From contig JBBHKE010001973.1 in the NCBI GenBank assembly GCA_037447655.1, positions 525,954 through 589,953 on the forward strand: a stretch of DNA of 64,000 nt. The letters are read 5' to 3'. Below are positions 1 through 8,963 of the stretch, piece by piece. The translations under genes were made by a program, and so were the position numbers. Under the pieces are notes generated by a model. It ran no database searches. It was not told the origin of the DNA and saw nothing but the letters and a program-made list of their open reading frames with translations. How positions within the stretch are numbered: the stretch's first letter is position 1; every line of letters starts with the position of its first letter. The DNA comes from Zygnema cylindricum. Taxonomy: Eukaryota > Streptophyta > Zygnematophyceae > Zygnematales > Zygnemataceae.

Positions 1-836
1 TAACTCACTGCACAATTTTCAATCAGTATGTCATCGACATATACAGGCAGCAAATCTGGATCAGGAAAATAACAATAATCATCAATTTTTTTTTTTAACC
101 TCATCGTCCTTGTTTCTCCGGTATTTGCATCAAATAACCTCGTTTCCTGATCAACGACGACTCCGTTTTCAAGTATCTCAACTTATCTTGCTGCTTCGTA
201 TTCAATTGCTTTGATAATGTTTTAACAGAATTAACGTTTTTAATTTCACATTTTGTGCCAAGCATGCCTCCTGTTTTTCTGACTGAAATATTAGTATCGC
301 AGCGAAGTGATCCTTGTTTCATGTTACCGTCACATGAACCAATACACCTTAAGAGACTGCATAATTTTTTATATATTCTACTGCTTCATAGGGAGAAAGA
401 CGAGGTACAGTTAGGATTTCCATCAAAGCGATTCCTGATCCATTTACCTCAATCAGGCTGCAATCAGGAGATTGATCGTGCATACTTTTACCTGCATCCT
501 GTTCCAGGTGAATTCTATTAATTCTGATCTTTTTCTCATTTCCTTCTTCGGTTTTAATCAAAAGGTAACCATCCTGCACAATCGGTAAGTAACATTGTGA
601 AATCTGATAACCTTGGGCAAATCGGCGTAAAAATAGTGTTTACGATCGAAAATTGAAATCTTATTTCTTTTGGCATTGATACCAAGCCCTGTTTTGATTG
701 CTTGTTCAACGCAGTATTTATTTAGTACAGGCAGCATTCCAGGCATTGCAGCATCAATTACAGAAACTTGGGAATTTGGTTCTCTACCAAATTTGGTACC
801 TGGCCCTGAAAACAATTTTGTCACGGAGATCCAAGG
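1..836 (-). pseudogene. gatB: Broken gatB (Asp/Glu-tRNA amidotransferase subunit B) fragment, Rickettsiales-like
   Basis: GatB is the tRNA-binding subunit of GatCAB, which converts mischarged Glu-tRNA(Gln) or Asp-tRNA(Asn). Read on the minus strand from about 836 down, the pieces follow GatB order: [14 protein letters not shown]...[68 protein letters not shown] and [12 protein letters not shown] at the window edge. The frame breaks at least three times: near 610-620 after YADLP, near 350-365 in an A-run before the GSCDG stretch, and near 215-225 after CEIKNVNSV. There is also an in-frame TAA near 188-195 and a small loss before the PDPDLLP stretch. The protein start is missing. The residues match my memory of alphaproteobacterial GatB, especially Rickettsiales, and not the cyanobacterial-type GatB of plants. 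It is a dead bacterial gene fragment. The donor lineage is inferred. Confidence 0.82.
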
Positions 837-945
837 AGGTTACTTTGGGTGTTCTTTATTCTGGGGTTTTTTTTTAATTTCATCCTTTATTTATTCATTT
901 TTTAGCTGTTTTCTTCATTTATCTATTTTTTATTTTTCTTTACAG

Positions 946-1411
946 AGCCCGTGAACTCCTCCGAAACGGCTTCGGCGAATACCATCTTTTCGAAAACAAT
1001 TGTGAAGATTTTGTCCTTTACTGTAAAACTGAGCTTTTAATAATCGACAAATCGAGTATGGGAAGAAGTGGTCAAACGTCGGCGATTTTTAACGCCCCGA
1101 TTTCCGCGATGCTTTCTTCTTCCTTAAGCATTATTCCTTTTTTTAGTTTACCGGGAATTTTAACAGTTGCTTCTGGTGTTTATTGTTACGGAAGATATTC
1201 CCACGATATCGGAATTAGAACGGATACAATTAAACTTTCCGTAGAAGATCTCGTTTTGAATCTTCGGTTGGGGATGGAGAGACGAGAAGGAGAGAGACGA
1301 GAGGCGGAGAGACAAGAGGGAGAGAGACGAGAGGGAGAGAGACGAGAGGGAGAGAGAGGAGTGGGAGAGGGAAATAGAGAGGGAGAGGTTGTAAGGAGGA
1401 TGCTGGGGTAA
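946..1411 (+). CDS. LRAT/NC-domain protein, last exon (partial gene)
   Basis: A pyrimidine-rich tract ending in tttacag at 939-945 gives a 3' splice site; the exon then reads in frame from 947. It encodes ARELLRNGFGEYHLFENNCEDFVLYCKT, shown here as domain landmarks: the NCEDF motif with the conserved Cys of the LRAT/NlpC-P60-like fold, then GRSGQ, a hydrophobic stretch near 1095-1180 and the VEDLV...L block typical of plant NC-domain proteins. Earlier exons lie outside the window. The family is thiol acyltransferase-like; the substrate in plants is unclear. After about 1270 the frame runs into a purine-rich microsatellite and adds roughly 45 Arg/Glu/Gly-rich residues before TAA at 1409-1411, so the C-terminus looks extended by repeat growth. 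Acceptor use could be after 945 or 947 (acag/ag). Confidence 0.82.
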
Positions 1412-1735
1412 ATATTGGGGTTTAATGAGAATGGATTCTCCTCAATTTTCTGTAGAGGGTCTCGTTTTAATACTTCGGTTGGGAATTGAGAAAAGAGATT
1501 GGGAGAGAGAGTTAAAGAAGTTTTTAGGAATGCATCGGATTTTAAGTGGAAAATTTTATTATAAGTCTATTGTTGGGAATCAAAAAATGAGAGAAAGAGA
1601 GTGAGAGAGAGAGGGAGAGGGTGAGGCGGTGGTTAACTATACCGTAGGCAATCGAGAGATGACAGAGAGAGATTGAGGGTGAGGGAGAGGGAGAGATTTT
1701 TAGGAGGATGTTGGGGGTAAGTGATGGGGTTTAAA
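1240..1735 (+). repeat. GA-rich microsatellite with a degenerate duplication
   Basis: Runs of GAGAGGGAGAGAC occupy about 1268-1400 and recur at 1490-1700. The phrase TCTCGTTTT..CTTCGGTTGGG occurs near 1250 and again near 1461, about 210 bp apart. A GGAGGATG(C/T)TGGGG phrase occurs near 1396 and near 1703. The end of the LRAT exon therefore appears to have been duplicated together with its purine tract. Confidence 0.6.
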
Positions 1736-2477
1736 AATTGCAAAATGGAGTTTTGGGATTTAGTTTGTGGGGTGACACTAGGGATTTTCTTGAAATACTT
1801 CTTTTGGGCTTTAGGGATATTATGCTTCGTAGGTTTTCTGTTTTTGAGGTAAATCAGAGGTCAATTTGAAACTTCATTTATGTCCCTTTGTAAATATTTC
1901 ACATTTTGTAATTTTCACAATTTTCATTTTGAAGCATCAATTAGATGTATAGATTTGTTAGACATGTTTCTGTTATTCTTTCTTCTTTTTTGTCATTTCG
2001 TATAATCGAAGGTTGTTTGAATCTTCAACTATATTTTGCCTTTCATTTTTAGTGTTTTGTTTTTTTTTCCCCAATTAAGACAATAACATCCAACCTCAAA
2101 TCATTACACCCTAATTAAGCCGTTTAAACACTAAACCCTTACCATTGAAAAAGTCTTTCAACCCTGTCAAGTCTGTGGTATGCTTGCAAACTACAAATCA
2201 TACTCCATGGACAGTAAGAATCTGTAATAGTGTGAACAGCCAGTATGTATGGCGGCTATATGGCAATGTGGATGAGAGAGATGGGAAGAAACGCAAAAAT
2301 ATACAAACCCTCAACCTAATTTGGGACCGTATTATGGGTATATGGAGCTTGTAACCACGAATTGGAATGTGGGGAAGTTCAGTGGCTATACTTTAAAACT
2401 ATTCACTAAAGCCGATCACATCATGGCAATAATTAGTTAATTAGATGGAATGAAGAAATGTAAAATGTGAAAAGATC
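1736..2477. other. Non-coding stretch, nothing recognised
   Basis: AT-rich sequence with no convincing open frame, splice-ordered exon or repeat partner elsewhere in the window. A 69-codon frame at 2145-2354 has no recognisable motif. Confidence 0.5.
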
Positions 2478-2703
2478 AATGATTTAGACTGTCGAGCGGC
2501 GCAATGGCTATCTTTGCAGACGTTTTTATCTCCCTTAAAACGTTTGTCTCTGTGGATCCCTGACAGATTTTCAATACTATAGTCGCGATGGAAAGATGAG
2601 ATTCTTACCTTTCTATTGGTGTTATCCAATTGAAAACCGGACAAGTGTGCACGGAGGAAAGCTGATTTAAATGTTGAAAATGAGATTAACAATGTTACCT
2701 GTA
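2478..2703. repeat. Palindromic MITE family X, copy 1
   Basis: Shares with 3146-3376 and 23640-23866 the phrases AAGATGAGATTCTTACC / AAGATTCTCACCTTC, a TTGGYGNTNTCCAA(T) core and GGACAAGTGTGNACGGAG. The two halves are loosely complementary, as in a foldback element. The ends of this copy are eroded. Confidence 0.5.
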
Positions 2704-2840
2704 ACCAATCACCCGATATATAGTCGATTTGTTGATGTATTTTTGTGACCTACATTCAACTATCGTCTAAATCTTACGTCAGCTAAAACGCTGGCCGCTT
2801 TGAAAAAAAACAGCCGTCAAAAGACATTAACGACACTGTA

Positions 2841-3056
2841 CACCGCCAATCGTTATTAGCGTGTAAGTTTTTTTAGCGTATACGAATATTTAGCGTGGTT
2901 TACGCTAATTGGGAATTTGAAAATTTTCGAAGAAATCGTCCATTCTAATTAGGAATTAGGGATTTTTTAAATAGTGTGGATAATTCTATTTGAGAATAAA
3001 AATTAATAAAAGCGGGACGGAATTAGCGTACACAACGCTAATAACGATTGGCGGTG
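2841..3056. repeat. CACCG-family MITE M1, 216 bp
   Basis: Begins CACCGCCAATCGTTATTAGC and ends with its near-perfect inverse GCTAATAACGATTGGCGGTG. TA flanks both ends (2839-2840 and 3057-3058), the target duplication expected of Tc1/mariner-type transposition. No coding capacity. Confidence 0.8.
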
Positions 3057-3145
3057 TAGCGCATTGTAACGTTTCATGCGGTCACGATTGCCGTTGAACA
3101 GCCACTGCACATGTAGATCGCAAGGCTACACTACAGTGCAGTGCA

Positions 3146-3376
3146 GGACACCGTGTATCACTCTTGGTGTTAGTGATTTTTCGCCACTTAAAACATCTTT
3201 TCTCAGTGCACACGTGTCCGATTGTTAATCTGACGGTTGCCATTGAGAGGCAAGATTCTCACCTTCGAATTGGCGGTCTCCAATCAAAAAGTGGACATGT
3301 GCGCGAAGAAAATATTTAAGTGAAAGAAAAAAGTCAAAAACATTTACACGGTATATATTAGCGACACACGGTGTCC
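3146..3376. repeat. Palindromic MITE family X, copy 2
   Basis: Best preserved copy: it starts AGGACACCGTGT and ends ACACGGTGTCCT, a 12-bp perfect inverted terminal repeat. The interior holds the shared CAAGATTCTCACCTTC and GGCGGTCTCCAAT phrases. Confidence 0.6.
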
Positions 3377-3503
3377 TACCCTACCGATCTACGCCAGTCC
3401 AAAAATGCCGCACGACTTCCAAATGACGTACGTACCGTCGCAAATTCGCCATATAAGTTTGGGAATTGCTAATCGCAGAGACGATTTTTGCTGCGCGCAG
3501 GTA

Positions 3504-4060
3504 CACCGCCAATCGCTATTAGCGTAGAAGTTTCTTTAGCGTATATGAATAATTACCGTGGTTTACGCTAATTGAGAATTTGAAAATTTTGAAAAAAAAC
3601 ATACATTCTAATTGTTTAATAATTCTAATTTGGGTCTTTGAAAAAAGAAAATGTCGGTCGCAAACATGCTTACACTAATATAGGTATTTGTACAAAATCT
3701 GATAAATCGTACACAAATCGTACGTTCACACAGTCAAAACGTGGTTGTTGGACAATATATGCGAACGTGATATTTGACAACCCGCTTTGATCCCCTTTTT
3801 AGACCGCACATTCTCATGCGTCCGCAACTACTAAACAAAATAAATTGTACTTTTTCACTTTAAAATGTACGTTTTTGTACGATTTTACTCTGTCTGTACA
3901 CCACACTATATAAAAGATGACGTACTTCTGTTTTGTACGGTACTAAAAAATTAACCCTAAATAGAGTAAAGAAAAAAATAAATGAACTACGCTAATGGAG
4001 AATAATAAAAAAAAAGCGGGACGAAATTAGCGTACACTACGCTAATAGCGATTGGCGGTG
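3504..4060. repeat. CACCG-family MITE M2, 557 bp
   Basis: Starts CACCGCCAATCGCTATTAGC and ends with the inverse at 4041-4060, with TA on each side (3502-3503, 4061-4062). The subterminal TTAGCGT...TTTACGCTAATT resembles M1; the middle is longer and carries GTACACCACACTAT-like text shared with M6, M7 and M9. Confidence 0.8.
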
Positions 4061-4302
4061 TAGTTGTCAGAAAATGTACATTTGAAGTACAGTTTCGTAC
4101 AAGCTACGTACCTTTAAGTTCGTTTTTGACGGTCAATCCGTCGAACAACTTTGACTGGCGAAATATTGTAACGGCGATCAAAAAAGTGCCACGCTTACGA
4201 ACGTCGGCCGTCATAAAAAAAAAACAATTCACACGGCCGCCGCAGGTTTACTGTAACAAAACTGCGGCAGCCACATATAAATAAAATGGCTGCGCGCATG
4301 TA

Positions 4303-4518
4303 CACCGCGAATCGCTATTAGTGTTAATGTCACTAATTTGGGTTCTTAAAATTTTGATTTTTTCCTCAAATAGGATACATAATTATAATTTTTCTTTGAC
4401 GTTAATTAAGGTATCGTACAAAATAGCGTAAAGAACGAAAGTGAATTAATATCTAAATAGTGTGGTGTACGGTCGATGTCAGACCTTACATTAATGTACC
4501 TTTTTAGTTGAAATTAAA

Positions 4519-4613
<95 letters not shown>

Positions 4614-5235
4614 GCACATGCATACGAACGTGCGCTAAAAAAATGTGTTTAACCTCATCGCCAAAAACCGCGTTCGCACACATTCTCCTACAATCACCGA
4701 ATTTTGCAGTGTGAATATAAAATACTTACGAATGTGGGAAGTCATGATCTTTCAGTTAAAGAAGTGAACTGTGTCGTTACCCGCCCACATACAACGTCTT
4801 CAAACAACGAACTCTTACTTCATGTGATTTTTTGTTCTTCAATTTAACTGAACCCTATAACATGTTTTGTGTCCAATGAGCGTCAATATGTACCCTGTTT
4901 CGGTGCAAACGAACGAAATTACCGTCAATGTTTATTCTAATATGGTGTTTACATGTCGTTTCACCATCAATTAGAATGAATGTATACATTAATAAGGGGC
5001 CAAAATGACAAATGGGCCACAAATTACAAAACGCTTAAAACAAATAGAATAGAAATACAACATTTGGCGTTGATGATATTTTGGTCGAAATAACGCCAAA
5101 TGAGGACTATCCACATATAATTGGATCCCTTTTTGGAGGAATCATAACCAAACATTTTTTTTTGATTATTTAAGGATGTGACACTTCGCCGCCATTTCGA
5201 CAAACATGCAGATTTCTTGCGTTTCATGAGGAAAG
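4303..5235. repeat. CACCG-family element M3, truncated long form
   Basis: The left terminus CACCGCGAATCGCTATTAG follows TA at 4301-4302. From there to about 5235 it is collinear with M6 (18352 to about 19225), apart from a (TA)n expansion at 4522-4612. The right terminus is absent: similarity stops after the GTTTCATGAGGAAAGCAT phrase, and a CT-rich region follows. Confidence 0.7.
4522..4612. repeat. (TA)n microsatellite
   Basis: About 91 bp of uninterrupted TA inside M3. The M6 counterpart has only a short AT-rich spot at this point, so it expanded after the two copies split. Confidence 0.95.
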
Positions 5236-5440
5236 CATCTCCTTCGTTTAATGAGGAAGCAGGAGAAAATACCGCCGCCACCTTCATTTCAGTTCCAAGG
5301 ATTCGCAGACGCGTGTGGCGTCTCCTTCTCCCTCGTCATGTGTGGCGTTCATCCATTTCCCTCTATATTGCCTTCGCATCTCTTTCCCCCTCCCTTTTCA
5401 TCCGAATCTACATAAACTAATCTCCCTCTTTTCTTTTTGA
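5175..5440 (+). other. Exon-like open segment, unknown product
   Basis: A T-rich run ending TTTAAG (about 5169-5174) looks like a 3' splice site. It is followed by an open frame reading DVTLRRHFDKHADFLRFMRK and then a Ser/Asn/Glu-rich stretch. The first 20 or so residues also occur in M6 at 19157-19225, after a similar T-rich AAG. I do not recognise the family. It may be a host exon captured by the M3/M6 elements, or a chance frame. Confidence 0.25.
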
Positions 5441-5805
5441 AGGTTTTTTAAAATGTGCTCTTTCTCCTTTATGGCCTCTCTCTCTACTTTTCTCTCTCCA
5501 TATTAATCTTTCTCTATTCCCTCTCCCTTTCTCTCTCCCTCCAAACTGTATCTCCCTCTCCCTTTCCCTCTCTCTTTCCCTCTCCCTTCCCTACTCTCAC
5601 TCACTCCCTCTCCCTCTCCCTTTCCCTCACCTTCTCACCCTCTTATATGTCGCATTATCTCTGTCCCCCTCTCCCTCTACCCCTCCCTCAATGTGCCTCT
5701 ATCTCTCCCTCTCTTTCCCTCTCCCTTCTCTCTCCCTCTCCCTCTCTCTTTCCCTTTCCCTTCCCTCTCCCTCTCCCTCTCCCTTTCCCTCTCCCTTCCC
5801 CTCTA
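5441..5805. repeat. CT-rich microsatellite tract (left of element A)
   Basis: (CTCTCCCT)n-type polypyrimidine. It continues after element A at 10152-10395, so A landed inside one CT tract. Serine/leucine/proline-rich frames here are artefacts of the repeat. Confidence 0.9.
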
Positions 5806-6012
5806 CCTTTTGTTGATTTTTGTGTATTTTCTAGGTCTGTAATAGGATAGAAAAAGGGCAGAGGCAGTCTGCCTCTAACTCCCCTCTCCAAGCCCCCACA
5901 CTTGTTGTAGTCACTGAAGGCTGGATAGGGAGCTAGAGCCATGGCTGCCTAAGCTCTCTAGAGAAGACAGGGGGTAAATTAGTAATACTTACCAAAAGGT
6001 ATTTGTCGGACC

Positions 6013-6077
6013 CAGGAATTGATCCCGGTACCTTCCGTTCGTCAATTCAACATTAAACTTTATCCATTTAGACTAGA
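6013..6077 (-). other. Antisense tRNA-like block in the LTR of A (copy in the 3' LTR at 9166-9237)
   Basis: Read on the minus strand: TAGTCTAAATGGATAAAGT (A-box-like), then GGGATCAATTCCTGG (B-box-like, compare GGTTCGANTCC) about 35-40 nt later. Comparable blocks sit at similar places in C, D, E, F, H and K. No acceptor stem is visible, so this is not a tRNA gene. Confidence 0.5.
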
Positions 6078-6456
6078 GCTGGTATTACGACGTATGGGGT
6101 TTGATAATTATTTAGATAGTTACACAAAGACTAGTTCATTTAACTGAAAATATATACGTATTGCATAGATACAGTTATGTATAGTACGGAGTATAGATTT
6201 ATTAATTGAAACGGATACCGCGCATTTGGTTCGACCGCGAAACAAATACCGCGCGTCTATTTTCAACGGCTAGCAATATAGCCGGAATTAATCGGACGGC
6301 CACGATAGGCGCCGCGATCGCGGGATATGTACTTTTGGCGGTTTGCGGTCATCGCCACATAGGATGACACATGGCACGTCAACATTGGATTGCGGCGACA
6401 CCGGAGATTACGGGAACAAATAGATATATGACATGTGTTGACATTTCAACCATATC

Positions 6457-6531
6457 GTACGATTGTCGTACAGAAAGTACACCGACACCTGTACTTATCT
6501 GTACGGTACACTGATGTGATTGGTGCCGTAC
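6457..6531 (+). promoter_or_regulatory. GTAC array in U3 of A
   Basis: Seven GTAC cores start at 6457, 6468, 6477, 6491, 6501, 6506 and 6528. Six of the seven offsets (0, 11, 20, 34, 44, 71) recur exactly in C at 58858-58932. GTAC is the core bound by plant SBP/SPL proteins and of copper-response elements (established knowledge). Whether it works here is inference. Confidence 0.5.
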
Positions 6532-6611
6532 GTCAGTAGATAGGGTCTTAGGATGAAAATAGGACTTAGAATTTTTTGAGTAGCTAGTCGCCTCTCCCAG
6601 AGAGCACCCTG

Positions 6612-6617
6612 TATAAA
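6612..6617 (+). promoter_or_regulatory. TATA box of A LTR promoter
   Basis: TATAAA in GTATAAATGGC, 81 bp after the last GTAC. The 3' LTR copy lies near 9770. Confidence 0.6.
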
Positions 6618-6967
6618 TGGCAAACTTTGGGTAGCCATAACTATCAATTTACTCGACCATTTTCAGTGATTCTTTTTGCTACGGACTCAGGGGAGTCTAA
6701 GCTACACAGGGTTGTAGTCGGTCAGAGTTTTTGTCTGCCACGGTGGCTGCATTTATAAGGGAAAGTCAAAGTGGGTGAATGTGTCCAAATCTCATATTCT
6801 AACTTTGCATTCTGTGGTGGAACTGACCACATAGAAAGTGTTATTTCACAGGGGTGAATCTATATTGGGATTGTTACTGTCAAGGGGTCAGTCATTTGGG
6901 TTTATATTAACTTGGAGTCGGCACTATCTAGATTAGCTTATTTTGGATCTGCATACTCTGAGGGCCA

Positions 6968-8299
6968 ATGGAGGTCTCAGAGTTTCAGGTTATGGGCCCA
7001 CCATCTAGGGTGCCTATGTTTGATGGAACAGGCTTCACGTATTGGGCGTTTACAATGGAGGGATTGCTTTTCGAGAAGCACTTATGGGGAATTGTTGCGG
7101 GACAAGTGAGATGTCCGCCACCTAGCTTTGGAGGAGCTTACTACGGAGAATCATCTGAGACTGTCCAGAATATCATCCAGAGTTCAGATGCAACGGAAGG
7201 TCAAGGGAAAAACCTTTCTGTGGATGGGGAAATAGGGGAGAAGGAAAAAGGGACACCTATAGTGAGGGGAGCTAGGCTCTCAGCTATGGTACCACATGTA
7301 GGGATTAAAACTGAAGAAAATGACATGAAAATATGGGAATACAAAAACACTATAGCAAAACATCTCATACTTAGATATGTGTCTAAGTCGATAGCTATCA
7401 CTCTTTTAAGTCTAACCAAGTCTTCAAAGATATGGGAAGCACTAACTCAGATTTATAAGAGTGAGACTATTCAGAGGCAGCAATTAGTAAAACAAGAAAT
7501 AGATGCCTACGTTTATAAAGGCGGTAGCATGATAGAGTTTTGTAATGATATTGCTGCGTTATATGTTGAGCTTACTAGTGCGGGATATGTAGAATCTGAG
7601 GAGAGTAAGATTAATACAGTAATTATGAAACTCCCAGATGAGTACGAAAACATAATTTGTCGTATGCAAGCAATGGATGGCTCCTCATGGACTTGGAGCT
7701 TTACCATGGGGATAATTTTTGTGAGGGAAAGCACTTTGGAGCTTCGTAGGGGAAAGGACAGGGTCAATGCATTTTCAGCTGGTGGTGATTGGCGGAAGCG
7801 TGATGAGAGGAACGGCGGTGACGAGCGGAAGCGTGATGAGAAGAACGGTGGTGACGAGCGGAAGCGTGATGAGAGAAAGAAAGACAAAGGTAAACCTTAT
7901 CGGCACTTTGGTGGAAAGAGAGGGAGAGGAAAAGGCACGGGAGCTATGAAAAAAGGGGTTTGCTTCTTTTGTAGGGAACCGGGTCATTATATGGAGGAAT
8001 GCCCTTGTTTGGAAAAACTTAGAAGTTGGAATGTGGATGAGGAAGAAAAAGGGGAAGAAGAGAAAGAGGATGAAGATGTTTTAGAGCTTCTCCGGATTAG
8101 TAGTATGGGGAAGAAAGAAAAGCACACATTTATTGCACGAAGGCAACAATGTGCTTTTGGAGGTATAAGGGAAGTAAAGAGAGAGGAGGTACTTGAGGAT
8201 GTCGAGGAGTGTAGAGTGTATGACTTAGAAATGAGAAAGTCAGTTCTAGGATCCATAAGTGAAAACGGGAAAGATAAAATTAATCAGGTTATTTTATAG
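6968..8299 (+). CDS. gag: Copia gag of element A (443 aa, intact)
   Basis: Gag forms the particle that packages the element RNA. Translation would start at ATG 6968, inside the 5' LTR; the first six codons and a bit (MEVSEF) are LTR sequence. Visible parts: MGPPSRVPMF..G.FTYW near residues 9-25, a retrotransposon gag (UBN2-like) core around residues 100-260 with KLPDEYENI, and a basic Arg/Asp/Glu-rich tandem region (residues about 270-300). A CCHC zinc knuckle CFFCREPGHYMEEC follows near residues 333-346. The tail joins the RRQQCAFGG segment that normally precedes the protease directly to an ECRVYDLE segment that in C and D lies at the integrase end; the large intervening part is gone, yet the frame stays open. 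It stops at 8297-8299. No protease is present, so Gag processing would need a helper. Confidence 0.9.
   Translation: MEVSEFQVMGPPSRVPMFDGTGFTYWAFTMEGLLFEKHLWGIVAGQVRCPPPSFGGAYYGESSETVQNIIQSSDATEGQGKNLSVDGEIGEKEKGTPIVRGARLSAMVPHVGIKTEENDMKIWEYKNTIAKHLILRYVSKSIAITLLSLTKSSKIWEALTQIYKSETIQRQQLVKQEIDAYVYKGGSMIEFCNDIAALYVELTSAGYVESEESKINTVIMKLPDEYENIICRMQAMDGSSWTWSFTMGIIFVRESTLELRRGKDRVNAFSAGGDWRKRDERNGGDERKRDEKNGGDERKRDERKKDKGKPYRHFGGKRGRGKGTGAMKKGVCFFCREPGHYMEECPCLEKLRSWNVDEEEKGEEEKEDEDVLELLRISSMGKKEKHTFIARRQQCAFGGIREVKREEVLEDVEECRVYDLEMRKSVLGSISENGKDKINQVIL
6988..7003 (+). promoter_or_regulatory. Primer-binding site of A (internal tRNA-iMet type)
   Basis: GGTTATGGGCCCACCA follows the LTR directly. 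It is complementary to the anticodon stem-loop of plant initiator tRNA-Met as I remember it (GGTGGGCCCATAACC). The usual TGGTATCAGAGC site, complementary to the tRNA 3' end, is absent. The same bases are gag codons for V-M-G-P-P. Confidence 0.7.
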
Positions 8300-8795
8300 A
8301 TAATAGGGAACCAGAAAACTGGTCGAAAAGGGAGACTTCAACGGATTCCGAGGAAAGGGGAGAAGTGAAACTCGAAGAGGTTTCAAAGGATAGGGGAGAA
8401 GAGAAATATTTGATTGAAGGTTTAGGGGAGAAGAAATATTTATTGGGAATTAAATTAGAAAGTAATAGTGGAAAGAATTCCATGGGAGAGAGTGAGGGAA
8501 GTTCACAAAATGGGGTAATTATCATGGATAAAAATATGAGTACGAAAGATGTAGATCTTATGAGGAACTTAGTAGGGACTAGTGTTTTTTGGGAATATTT
8601 GGGGGTGGATGGATTTGACATCACTACTTGGTGTGACGTCACTTGTGAAGATGTGCCTGTAAAAGGGTTAGCATCTGGGTGTATGTTGCAGATTGGAGAT
8701 GGGGCTGGCTGTTTGGATCGCAAGAGAGAAATCGGTTTGTGCGTGATGAGGTGGATAACATCTTTGCTCGGATTTATGAAAAGTGGGATGTAAAA
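8300..8795 (+). pseudogene. Deleted pol remnant of element A
   Basis: Short pieces keep the order of Copia pol: GLGEKKYLLGIKLE (end of RT palm/thumb), a Glu/Ser-rich linker before GVIIMD, LVGTSVFW, then DITTWCDV and IGDGAGC of RNase H and RWITSLLGFMKSGM near its end. Compare C at 62680-63340. The YVDD catalytic region, all of integrase and protease are missing. Frame 8365-8793 is open but cannot make an enzyme. Confidence 0.75.
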
Positions 8796-8950
8796 TAAAA
8801 TGTGTGATGTAATTATTATTTCAGATCATTTAATGCAATGTGTTAAATACTTAAGTTTTATGAAAAGAAAAGGAAAAAGGAAAAAGAAAAAGAAAAAGAG
8901 GAGGGGGTGTTTGTCTACTTTTTGTGGAAGTTGAAAGGGAAAAAGACTAG

Positions 8951-8963
8951 AAAATAAGGGGAG
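8951..8963 (+). promoter_or_regulatory. Polypurine tract of A
   Basis: AAAATAAGGGGAG lies directly before the 3' LTR. The identical 13 bases precede the 3' LTRs of C (63581-63593) and, on the minus strand, D (55137-55149). Confidence 0.8.

Larger units (their letters stand above)
5811..6987 (+). repeat. 5' LTR of element A
   Basis: 1177 bp, TG...CA. Contents in order: conserved AGTCACTGAAGG...AGCCATGGCTG block (about 5907-5950), antisense tRNA-like block (about 6013-6077), GTAC array (6457-6531), TATA box (6612-6617) and the gag ATG at 6968, 20 bp before the LTR end. Confidence 0.93.

Noticed and set aside
1-836. gatB as a functional gene or as a mitochondrial insert
   Set aside because: Frame changes and a stop exclude function; plant mitochondrial genomes lack gatB.
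4508-4714. 68-codon frame of alternating Ile/Tyr
   Set aside because: It is the (TA)n microsatellite read as protein.
5455-5942. Long Ser/Leu/Pro frames and the reverse Arg/Glu/Gly frame
   Set aside because: Direct product of the CT-rich tract; same for frames at 10032-10481.
6988-7020. Standard Copia primer site TGGTATCAGAGC
   Set aside because: Looked for after the LTRs of A, C and F and not present.
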